Shown here in pieces: positions 1 through 7,150 of a stretch of DNA of 64,000 nt. This DNA comes from Labilithrix luteola. GTDB lineage: Bacteria; Myxococcota_A; Polyangia; Polyangiales; Polyangiaceae. How positions within the stretch are numbered: the first letter of the stretch is position 1; every line of letters starts with the position of its first letter. The stretch is from assembly GCF_001263205.1 (NCBI RefSeq), contig NZ_CP012333.1, forward strand, positions 7,846,001-7,910,000, written 5' to 3'. The notes under the pieces are model-generated. The model searched no databases. It saw nothing but the letters and a program-made list of their open reading frames with translations, and had not been told where the DNA came from. A program made the position numbers and the translations under genes.

Positions 1-36
1 GCCGGTTCGCTGCAATAGTTCCAAAATTTCATGCAT
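1..36 (-). CDS. 5' end of a minus-strand gene running off the left edge (partial)
   Basis: On the minus strand an ATG at 36-34 is preceded by GGAG about nine bases upstream, a good ribosome binding site. It opens a frame of twelve codons (MHEILELLQRTG) that is still open at the window edge. Product unknown. It would be divergent from the lasso-peptide precursor, so 37-244 could hold promoters for both. The same frame is open back to 138 without a stop, so a longer N-terminus with a non-ATG start cannot be excluded. Confidence 0.25.
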   Translation of the reverse strand, partial: MHEILELLQRTG

Positions 37-147
37 TTCAGATCTCTCCAGCGAGGCCGGACCGCCGCCGCCCTGGCCGCCACCCTGGTTGCTGCCGGGG
101 CCGAACTGCGATACGAAAAGGGCGCGTGAATGCAGCGGTCACCCGGT

Positions 148-187
148 GCATCTCACCGTGCATCTCAGATTGCGCATCTCAGATTGC
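148..187. repeat. 14-bp tandem direct repeat upstream of the lasso precursor
   Basis: The unit gcatctcagattgc occurs twice head to tail (160-173 and 174-187), and a partial copy gcatctca lies at 148-155. The array sits 58 bases before the precursor start, in the probable promoter region. It could be an operator or leftover slippage; the sequence alone does not decide. Confidence 0.6.
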
Positions 188-244
188 CGCCGCTTTGTCG
201 GCGCACGATCCGGATCGAGTGGCTTATAGGAGATCAGGCGTCGA

Positions 245-448
245 ATGACTCGCACGCGCATTGATGGCTCGCAAGGCTCGCAAGAGCCGCTCAGCTCGGA
301 CGTCGCGGCCCCCAGCACGTCGCCCGCGGCTCCTGCTCGTGCGCAGTACCGCGCCCCGAAGCTCCGCCACCTCGGCTCCGTCCGCGAGCTCACCCTCGGC
401 GGCACGATGGGCAAGGCCGAGGGGTTCAACTCATTTATGATGATGTAG
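245..448 (+). CDS. Putative lasso peptide precursor (A protein)
   Basis: A 67-aa ribosomal peptide precursor. Residues 35-50 match the lasso leader pattern YxxPxLxxxG(x5)T: Tyr35, Pro38, Leu40, Gly44 and Thr50. Taking Thr50 as the conserved -2 threonine, the leader is residues 1-51 and the core is residues 52-67, GGTMGKAEGFNSFMMM. Core Gly1 with Glu8 would close an eight-residue macrolactam ring, leaving the tail GFNSFMMM. AGGAGA at 228-233 is an adequate ribosome binding site, with a slightly long 11-base spacer. The gene is followed 37 bases later by the cyclase gene. The three terminal methionines are unusual. The leader match and the position of the ring acid make the lasso call strong, but the threaded fold is inferred. 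Confidence 0.82.
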   Translation: MTRTRIDGSQGSQEPLSSDVAAPSTSPAAPARAQYRAPKLRHLGSVRELTLGGTMGKAEGFNSFMMM

Positions 449-485
449 CGATTCGGTTTGCCGCTTCGGTCGGCAGACCCGAAGT

Positions 486-1898
486 GTGGGCGTGCAGTCA
501 ACGTTCGTCTTCCGCCATGATGGGCTTGGGCCCGAGGTCTCGCGCCTTACGGAGGCTCTCGCCGGTGGCGGTGGCTTTGTGGACGTCGAGACGCTGGCCG
601 GTCGCGTTCTGTTCTGCTCTCCACTGATTGCCGGGCGGACCATCTATCGGGACGTGATCGCACTTCCGAACGCCCGCCGGAGCTATACGCACGAGCCTGG
701 CTGCATCTCCGTGGCGTCGCCCATAGCTGCCGCGCAACTTCTCCGGCGGAAGATCGAGGGGGCGATCGATCGTGCGCTTCACGGCGTGTCGCGCGTCGCG
801 GTCGCGACGGGAGGAGGTCTCGACTCGGCGGCCTTACTTGCGTTGGCGAACGCGTGGGCGCAGCGCACGGGGGGAACGGCGTTCGGTGTTGCGCTCGACT
901 TCGAGTCCATCGGCGACGACCGCCCTCACTTGCGGGCGCTGCAAGCCTACCTTGGCTGCGAAGTCATGCGGGTCCGCCCCGAGGCGGCCGCGAGTAGGTG
1001 CGAGGCCTTCGAGCGTGGTGTGGATGCAGCGCCGCTCACGTGGCCGAGCGGCACGATGGAGATCGAACTCCTCGTGCAGGCGCGAGCTGCAGGTGCAGAG
1101 GTCGTGCTGTCCGGCGCCGGAGCCGACGAGCTGTTCGATGGCGATCCGCGCTCGTTTGCGGCCGTGATGCGCGCTGGTCGCGTCTCGAACGCGGTGCGCG
1201 AGGTTCGCCGACTACGGGGATTCGACAGACCACGGTCGTCCGTTGCCTCGTGGTTGCTGCGGCCGTTGGTCTCCTCGATGGTGCCCGTCGGTTTACGTCG
1301 GCTCCGTGCTCGAGGGAGCGAACCATCGATGCCGCCGTGGGTAGGCCCGCGACTCGAGAAAGTGATGAGGACCTGGCACGCCATCGAGCTCGAACGCACC
1401 CTTGGCACCTCGCCGGTGCCGGAAGCTCAACGCCAGCCGTCGCCACCGTCGTCCCATCACGAGCAACTCTTGTGGCTCAGGCACCAACAGGAAGTGGCGG
1501 CCGACCTCGAGCGTCGCGACCCGTACTTGGACGGCGAACTGATCGAGTTCGTTCGCGGTTTGCCTCCGTATTGGTTACTCACCGGGGGCCGTCGCCGCGG
1601 ACTTTTCCGCGAAGCGATGCGAGGGGTGCTGCCCGAATCGGTGCGCCTGCGTGACGACAAAGCAGGGTTCGAACCGGCGCTCGCGCGCTTCGTTTCGGCT
1701 ATCGGCGGTCATCAACGCTTGCGCCCTCTCGCGGATGTTCGGTACCTCGCCGATTTGGGAATCGTGCGTCCGCGGGCATTCGAAGACGACTTCCAGGCGT
1801 TCGTGTCGTCGCTCGAGACGAGTGATGCGTGGTCGACCGTATGGCCAGCCTTGGCGGTCGAATCGTTCTTGCGATCACGAGATGGTGGACTCTCATGA
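486..1898 (+). CDS. Lasso peptide macrolactam synthetase (asparagine synthetase-like, C protein)
   Basis: A 470-aa asparagine-synthase-type enzyme. The ATP-pyrophosphatase motif TGGGLDS lies at residues 108-114 and SGAGADELFDG at 209-219. The C-terminal third (DPYLDGELIEFV, then RDDKAGFEP) is typical of lasso cyclases. Such enzymes adenylate the ring Asp/Glu side chain so that the core N-terminus can close the ring. The N-terminal glutaminase-like domain is reduced to about 100 residues, shorter than usual, and the Met1-Gly2 start gives no catalytic cysteine. The start is GTG at 486, with another GTG at 492. The stop overlaps the start of the kinase gene (ATGA), indicating translational coupling. 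Confidence 0.85.
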   Translation: MGVQSTFVFRHDGLGPEVSRLTEALAGGGGFVDVETLAGRVLFCSPLIAGRTIYRDVIALPNARRSYTHEPGCISVASPIAAAQLLRRKIEGAIDRALHGVSRVAVATGGGLDSAALLALANAWAQRTGGTAFGVALDFESIGDDRPHLRALQAYLGCEVMRVRPEAAASRCEAFERGVDAAPLTWPSGTMEIELLVQARAAGAEVVLSGAGADELFDGDPRSFAAVMRAGRVSNAVREVRRLRGFDRPRSSVASWLLRPLVSSMVPVGLRRLRARGSEPSMPPWVGPRLEKVMRTWHAIELERTLGTSPVPEAQRQPSPPSSHHEQLLWLRHQQEVAADLERRDPYLDGELIEFVRGLPPYWLLTGGRRRGLFREAMRGVLPESVRLRDDKAGFEPALARFVSAIGGHQRLRPLADVRYLADLGIVRPRAFEDDFQAFVSSLETSDAWSTVWPALAVESFLRSRDGGLS

Positions 1899-2677
1899 GT
1901 GGAGTGCGCTGGCTCGCCGAGCACGTCGAGGATGGAGAGGTCGCGTTTCGAATCGGGCGAGAGGGGGACGACCTCGTGGCCGAGTGGGTGGGCATCGTTC
2001 GACTCACGGTTGGCCGCGACGGCAGGAACGTCCGCTTCGTGCCAGAGCCCGATGCTTACGAGCCTGATCTCGAGAAGATTCGTCGCGGCAGTGCGGCGCT
2101 GCTCCTTCGGCAGCTCGAGGGCAAATTGGCCCTCCACGGCGCAGCGGTGTCCGTGGACAGCCGTGTGCTCGTTCTACTGGGCCGCAGCGGCCAGGGAAAA
2201 TCGACGCTCGCGGCGAGCTTGTGCCAGGCGGGGGCGGCGCTCTACGCGGACGACGCCGTGGCCATCGAGAGTCGCGAAGGCGGCTACGTCGTCGCACCGA
2301 CCGAAGCCAACCACTGGCTCGATCGCGACGCGCGACGTGCGCTTGGGTTGGCCGCTCTCGATGACTGGAAAATGCCCGTGGCGACGGCCGTTGCAGGCCG
2401 CACCGAGGTACGACTCGCTGTCATCGTCGAGCTCGTCTATGCAGCTGTCGCGACTCCGAGACTCACACGAGTGACCGACGTCGATGCATTCGGTTTCCTC
2501 GTCCCGCAGGTCGCGAGGTTCGTCCTCGACGAGCCCGAACGGCAGCGACGCGAGTTCGAAACTCTCGCGCACCTCATCGAATCTGTTCCGATCTATCGTC
2601 TCGAACGTCGGCGCGGTTTCGACGGTCTACCGGCGACGTGCGCATTGCTTCGAGATCTCGTTCATCGTGAAAGGTAA
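1895..2677 (+). CDS. HPr kinase-like protein of the lasso cluster
   Basis: A 260-aa protein of the HPr kinase/phosphorylase C-terminal fold. It has a P-loop GRSGQGKST at residues 96-104 and a YADDAV acidic motif at 117-122. Homologues in some lasso clusters (paeninodin, pseudomycoidin) phosphorylate the peptide near its C-terminus, which is the likely role here. The open frame extends upstream to 1829, but the ATG at 1895 overlaps the cyclase stop by four bases and begins the conserved region, so I use it. The predicted core has only Thr3 and Ser12 as hydroxyl acceptors and no C-terminal serine, so the target residue is unclear. Confidence 0.8.
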   Translation: MSGVRWLAEHVEDGEVAFRIGREGDDLVAEWVGIVRLTVGRDGRNVRFVPEPDAYEPDLEKIRRGSAALLLRQLEGKLALHGAAVSVDSRVLVLLGRSGQGKSTLAASLCQAGAALYADDAVAIESREGGYVVAPTEANHWLDRDARRALGLAALDDWKMPVATAVAGRTEVRLAVIVELVYAAVATPRLTRVTDVDAFGFLVPQVARFVLDEPERQRREFETLAHLIESVPIYRLERRRGFDGLPATCALLRDLVHRER

Positions 2678-2688
2678 GAGCGCGAATC

Positions 2689-2973
2689 ATGTCTGGACCG
2701 ATCGACGCCGAACGTCGTTTTCGAATCTCTCCGAGCGTCTACGCTCGCGGTTTCGGCGCCGAGTTGGTGCTCCTCGACTTCGGTCGAGGTGAGTACTTCG
2801 GTCTCGATGAAGTCGGTGCTGAAGTTTGGCGCGGTCTCGAGGCAGGCGATTCATTGAGTCGCATCGTGGAGACCATCGTGTCTCGCTACGAGGTCTCTGC
2901 GGATGTTGCTCTTTCCGACATTCACGACCTCGTCGCACATCTTCACGACGCATCGCTCATTCTTGAATTTTAG
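2689..2973 (+). CDS. PqqD-family leader recognition protein (lasso B1-like)
   Basis: A 94-aa protein with the PqqD/RRE fold pattern: an N-terminal beta-rich part (VLLDFGRGEYFGLDEVG) followed by winged-helix-like helices with an evenly spaced hydrophobic pattern. In lasso clusters the separate B1 protein binds the leader through its conserved Tyr/Pro/Leu/Gly residues and delivers it to the peptidase and cyclase. It lies 11 bases after the kinase gene. The usual partner, the transglutaminase-like B2 peptidase, is not adjacent. Confidence 0.85.
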   Translation: MSGPIDAERRFRISPSVYARGFGAELVLLDFGRGEYFGLDEVGAEVWRGLEAGDSLSRIVETIVSRYEVSADVALSDIHDLVAHLHDASLILEF

Positions 2974-3089
2974 TTACGTTCGCCGCTCCTCATGACGCGT
3001 CCAACGAACACTCTTAATCGCTCGGCTGGTCCTGTCGTTAGAAAGAGGGACCGGCGCGATCCATGCTACCGTCACACTACGGGGTCCCG

Positions 3090-4052
3090 ATGAAGAACCT
3101 TCGACTACTCGCTTTCACGACTGGCACGCTGTTTCTCTCCTCGGCCTTCATGCTCGCGGCATGCAGCGACGACACCGTGGTCACGCCGATCGACACCGAC
3201 TCCGGTGTCGATGGTGGAACAGACGCAAAGGCCGACACCTCGACGCCTGACGCTACGGACTCCGGTCCCGACGCGACAGCTGACGCCGGGATTACGCTCG
3301 ATAACTACATCACGAACGTTGGCGAAGCCCTGTGCAACGCGATCACGCGCTGCTGCTTCGGGAACCCGAACGTGCCCGACGGTGGCGCGGTGACGGGCGG
3401 CACGTTCGGTCGAGCCCAGTGCGTGAAGCAGCAGGCCCACTTCGGCTTCGAGCAGACCAACTTCGGCGCCGAGGACCTGACGAGCGGCACCTTCGTCCTC
3501 GATCAGGCGAAAGCGCAGCAGTGCATGCAGCAGGCCGAGGCCATGCAGTGCGATCTGAGCGGTGCATCGCTTCGACAGATTCGAAGCGTCTGCTTCGAAG
3601 CAATCTCCGGTACGGTCGCCAAGGACAAGGCCTGCAAGGCGGACATCGAGTGTGCGCCGGGCTCGTTCTGTAATCCGACCGATCCGTCGAGCCTGACGAA
3701 TCGCGCAGGCACCTGCCAGCCGCTTCGCGGAGCGGGTGGAAATTGCGGCGACGTCGCGAACACCGGTGACGAGGACACGGATCAGCAGCTTGCCGAATAC
3801 GCATGCTCCTCGCGAGCAGCTGGAGACACGGGCCTTCACTGCGACTCATTCGACTTTACCGCCGGCCCCGATGGCGCGTACCGCGCTCGCGCGGACTGGA
3901 AGTGCATGGCTGGCGTCGATAATGGCCAGAAGTGCAGCTCGAACGTCTGGTGCAAGACGGGCATCTGCGACACCGCGAACGACGGCATCTGCAAGGATCC
4001 GCTCGAGATCCTCCAGAACTCCTGCACCGCGTTCGTGATTCCGGCGCCCTGA
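3090..4052 (+). CDS. Cys-rich lipoprotein, function unknown
   Basis: A 320-aa predicted lipoprotein. The N-terminus carries a signal peptide ending in the lipobox MLAAC, followed by an Asp/Thr/Ser-rich linker and a Cys-rich domain. Clusters such as CKADIECAPGSFC and CSSNVWCKTGIC resemble the disulfide-rich repeats of myxobacterial surface lipoproteins. The frame opens at 3063, but the signal peptide starts best at the ATG at 3090. It sits inside the lasso locus between the PqqD-like and nucleotidyltransferase genes. A role in immunity or envelope binding of the product is possible but unsupported by any motif. Confidence 0.75.
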   Translation: MKNLRLLAFTTGTLFLSSAFMLAACSDDTVVTPIDTDSGVDGGTDAKADTSTPDATDSGPDATADAGITLDNYITNVGEALCNAITRCCFGNPNVPDGGAVTGGTFGRAQCVKQQAHFGFEQTNFGAEDLTSGTFVLDQAKAQQCMQQAEAMQCDLSGASLRQIRSVCFEAISGTVAKDKACKADIECAPGSFCNPTDPSSLTNRAGTCQPLRGAGGNCGDVANTGDEDTDQQLAEYACSSRAAGDTGLHCDSFDFTAGPDGAYRARADWKCMAGVDNGQKCSSNVWCKTGICDTANDGICKDPLEILQNSCTAFVIPAP

Positions 4053-4070
4053 AACGAGTGCATCGCGCGC

Positions 4071-5105
4071 ATGGCGGTTCGCTGGCCCTCAGCGGCTGAT
4101 GACGATCTCGTCACCGCCCTGCGCGCGTTTCCCGCGATGCCTCCGGGGCTCGACGCTGAGCGCTTGTTCGCTCGCGCCGAGCTTCATGGCTTGGCGGACT
4201 GCATGCTCGACGCGTGGGGAGCGGCCGGGCTGACGCTCGAACCGCGGCTCGCGCAAGAACTCGGGGCAAGAAGCGTTGCTCGGCAGCTCGATCACGACGC
4301 GCATCTGCGGATGTTGCACCGAATCGACGAGGCGCTTGCCGCGCGCCGCATTCGTGCGCTGGTTCTGAAGGGCCCGCTTTTTGCGGAGCGTTTCTATCCT
4401 CGACCGTCGGCGAGGGCGACCAGTGACATCGATCTCTTGGTCGAGGAAGGCAGCGTCCCGGCTGCGGCCGAAGCGTTGGAGGGGTTGGGTTATGCGACGG
4501 CGACCGGACCGGAGGAAGAGCGCTTCAGACGCGAGCATCACCACCTCCATCTTTCGCACCCGCACGCGCTACCCCTCGAGCTGCATTTCCATGCCTACCG
4601 CGGATTCGGGCACACCCTTCGAAGTGAACCGCTGATCGAGCGCTCGAGGATGGTCTCGGGCCACGAGTTCATGACGTTGCGAGTGGCGGACCCCGCCGAC
4701 GAGCTGGTTTATCTCGCCGTTCACGCATCCGCGCATCGGTTCGTCAGGCTTGCGTGGCTCCTCGACGTTCGGCTGCTGCTCGAACGAATGACGTCAGACG
4801 AGCGTGAGCTGGCGCGTGCCCGTGCCGACGCGTGGGGATATCGCCGCGCCCTGTCGCTTTGTGCGCTTCTCGTGCGCGAGGTCCTCGGTGTGTCAGCCGA
4901 CTCGCTAGGCCCAATCGAGCCTATTCGCGGGCTTCGCGAGTCACTCCTGCGCGCCATCGTCGGTGAGCCAGGAAATCCTGTGCTGCGCTCGGCGACGCGC
5001 TTCGTCTACACGTCTGCGTTGTGCGACTCGTGGAATGCCTCCGCTCGCTACGCGGTGCACGCGTCGCGAGGCCACGCCAAGCGCCTTCTCGGTTTCGAGG
5101 TCTAA
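4071..5105 (+). CDS. Nucleotidyltransferase-fold protein (PF14907-like)
   Basis: A 344-aa protein. The sequence LKGPLFAERFYP is followed by SDIDLLV at residues 118-124, matching the active-site strand (DxD) of the NTP_transf_5 family, which is common in lasso and other RiPP clusters. In the pseudomycoidin system a homologue is linked to adding sugars to an already phosphorylated lasso peptide, so tailoring is the likely role. The stop TAA is directly followed by the GTG of the glycosyltransferase gene, indicating tight coupling of the two. Substrate unknown. Confidence 0.75.
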   Translation: MAVRWPSAADDDLVTALRAFPAMPPGLDAERLFARAELHGLADCMLDAWGAAGLTLEPRLAQELGARSVARQLDHDAHLRMLHRIDEALAARRIRALVLKGPLFAERFYPRPSARATSDIDLLVEEGSVPAAAEALEGLGYATATGPEEERFRREHHHLHLSHPHALPLELHFHAYRGFGHTLRSEPLIERSRMVSGHEFMTLRVADPADELVYLAVHASAHRFVRLAWLLDVRLLLERMTSDERELARARADAWGYRRALSLCALLVREVLGVSADSLGPIEPIRGLRESLLRAIVGEPGNPVLRSATRFVYTSALCDSWNASARYAVHASRGHAKRLLGFEV

Positions 5106-5975
5106 GTGGCGCCTCTCGTCACCGTCGGGTTGCCGTTCTTCGATGAAGAGCGCCACCTCGCGTCCGCGATCCGCTCAGTCCTTCGTCAGACATTTTCGGA
5201 CTTCGAGTTGATTCTCCTCGACGACGGCTCGCGCGATCGGTCGCGCGAGATCGCCGAAAGCTTCGACGACCCTCGCATCGTGTTGGTGACGGACTCTGTG
5301 CGTCGACACCTACCGGCTCGTCTGAACGAGATCGTCCGTCGTGCGCGCGGCAAGTACGTCGCTCGTATGGACGCCGATGACGTTATGCATCCAACGCGGC
5401 TCGCCAAGGAGGTCGCCGTGATGGCCAGCGGACAGTTCGACGCTGTCGGCACGTGGGCGGTGCTCGTGGACGACGACGAGACGCCGTTTTCGACGGCCGA
5501 GGCCGCACGGCTGCCGGCATCTCCACGCACAGCGCTCGAGCGTGGAATCATGGCTCATGCCACGATGCTTGCTCGTCGCGAGTGGCTTGCCGAGAACGTC
5601 TACGACGAAACGCTGACGCGCGCCGAAGACCGGGACCTGTGGTGTCGAACCGCGGCAACAGGCCGTTTCTTCGTCATCGAGGAACCGTTGTATGTCGTTC
5701 GCGTGTCGACGCGAGGTGGACGGTTCCTCGAGAGCTATCTCGAGTCTCAGCGTCAGAATCGAGCCATCATCCGTCGGTATGGTTCGGCATGCGCGGGTAG
5801 TCGTCGTGCGTCGACGATGTGGCTCGCGTCGCTCGGGAAGTCGCTTGTCATGCGGGGGGCGGCTTCCGCAGGCCTCGCGTCACGTCTCGTACAGCGCCGC
5901 GGCCGAGTGCCGAGTGCGCGTGAACGTGCGATGGCACTCGAGGCTCTATCCGTAGCGAGCGATCACCGCGCGTAG
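5106..5975 (+). CDS. Family 2 glycosyltransferase
   Basis: A 289-aa GT-A glycosyltransferase. The N-terminus has the family 2 nucleotide-sugar fold: VTVGLPFFDEE, then DDGS at residues 39-42 and the metal-binding DADD at 89-92. It starts with GTG immediately after the nucleotidyltransferase stop, so the two probably act together, plausibly on the lasso peptide. There is no membrane segment, so it is cytosolic. The last 13 bases overlap the 3' end of the opposed methyltransferase gene. Confidence 0.88.
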   Translation: MAPLVTVGLPFFDEERHLASAIRSVLRQTFSDFELILLDDGSRDRSREIAESFDDPRIVLVTDSVRRHLPARLNEIVRRARGKYVARMDADDVMHPTRLAKEVAVMASGQFDAVGTWAVLVDDDETPFSTAEAARLPASPRTALERGIMAHATMLARREWLAENVYDETLTRAEDRDLWCRTAATGRFFVIEEPLYVVRVSTRGGRFLESYLESQRQNRAIIRRYGSACAGSRRASTMWLASLGKSLVMRGAASAGLASRLVQRRGRVPSARERAMALEALSVASDHRA

Positions 5976-7126
5976 CGTTCCACGGCATCACGAAGCTCTT
6001 CGATGATGACGTCGCGGCGCGGTGAAGAGGGAGCTTCGTCCGCCGTCATGCGGTCGGCGATCTCCTGGACGGCTTGAGTCCCGTCCAACGATTCGAGGAA
6101 GCGCGCGAGGCGCGACCCTCGTTCGGACAGTGACGGCTTGAACTGCATCGACTGGCGTAGAAGATCGGCCGGGCTGGTCGGAGTGCCGAGGAAGGTGGAC
6201 TGGCGAAAGCGAGCTTTGTCCGCTCCTGACGGTCCCGACAGCGTCGTGTCCCAGGCCCATCGATCGCCCCTTGCGTCGGCCCGGAGCGTAACGTGGGCAG
6301 TGTCACCATGTTCGACGACGACCGGCGAGAGGAAGGGCATGAAGTAGCGCCCGTACGCGAGCTGCCAGCCCGGCGCTGACGCATAGGCGATGTCGTCGAA
6401 AACCGTCGCCTCGAACCACACCGACAGACCGTGTGCAGTGCCTCGTCTCGTCATCGTGAGGTCGACCGTCCCTTCGAGGGACGCGCCGTCGTACGTTGCG
6501 TAGTCGAGCGTGGCCCACGGGGATGTTGTCGAGAGGACGGAACTCGCGATGAGCGGCGCGCTGTAATCCGAATGGATCGAGTTCAGGATGGACTGGCGAG
6601 CGCCATCGGCACGAAAGCCGAGCTTTTCGAAGCTCTCCCAACACTTCGACAGCCCGTTCCACAGATCCGAAGATTCGACGAGGCCAACGAATAGGCGATC
6701 GCGCGTGGGGATCAGCGTGCCACCCGGTTTCAGCCAGCGCGCGCGCGCGTCGCGGATCGCGTTGACGTGATCACTGCATAGAGGTGTGACGCCACGCATG
6801 TCCGATACGATGACGTCCACCTGCTCGGGTGGCTCGATCTCGAGCGAGCTCCCGTGGTGAATGACGATCTTGTCTCCGACGCCATTGGCGCGAGCAAGCT
6901 CCGGCACGAGCCACAGAGCCGGATTGAGGTCGACGGCGTGGACCCGCGCGGCACCCGCGCGGACGGCGAGCAGTGAAAAGATGCCCGTGCCCGCTCCAAG
7001 ATCGAGCACCACGCTGCCCGGCTTGACGGCCCGAGCGATCGCGCGTGCGTACGCGTCCATTCGCACCGAGTCGCTCGCCATACGGCCGTAGTCCAGCACC
7101 GAGTACATGCTTCGGAGGTAGCACAT
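5963..7126 (-). CDS. PRMT-like SAM-dependent methyltransferase
   Basis: A 387-aa class I methyltransferase. The order YGRMASDSVRMDAYARAI, then LDLGAGTG at residues 41-48, then the acidic loop VDLNPALW follows protein arginine methyltransferases, but the double-E loop is altered (SDMRGVTPL). The last 80 residues look like a small helical or winged-helix appendage (RFLESLDGTQAVQEIAD). ATG at 7126 or seven codons later. It is encoded opposite the rest of the lasso locus and 24 bases from the divergent ABC transporter, so the two may share a control region. Peptide methylation is possible; a target is not evident. Confidence 0.72.
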   Translation of the reverse strand: MCYLRSMYSVLDYGRMASDSVRMDAYARAIARAVKPGSVVLDLGAGTGIFSLLAVRAGAARVHAVDLNPALWLVPELARANGVGDKIVIHHGSSLEIEPPEQVDVIVSDMRGVTPLCSDHVNAIRDARARWLKPGGTLIPTRDRLFVGLVESSDLWNGLSKCWESFEKLGFRADGARQSILNSIHSDYSAPLIASSVLSTTSPWATLDYATYDGASLEGTVDLTMTRRGTAHGLSVWFEATVFDDIAYASAPGWQLAYGRYFMPFLSPVVVEHGDTAHVTLRADARGDRWAWDTTLSGPSGADKARFRQSTFLGTPTSPADLLRQSMQFKPSLSERGSRLARFLESLDGTQAVQEIADRMTADEAPSSPRRDVIIEELRDAVERYAR

Positions 7127-7150
7127 CTCGGCGCGCCGTAGGCGCCGACG

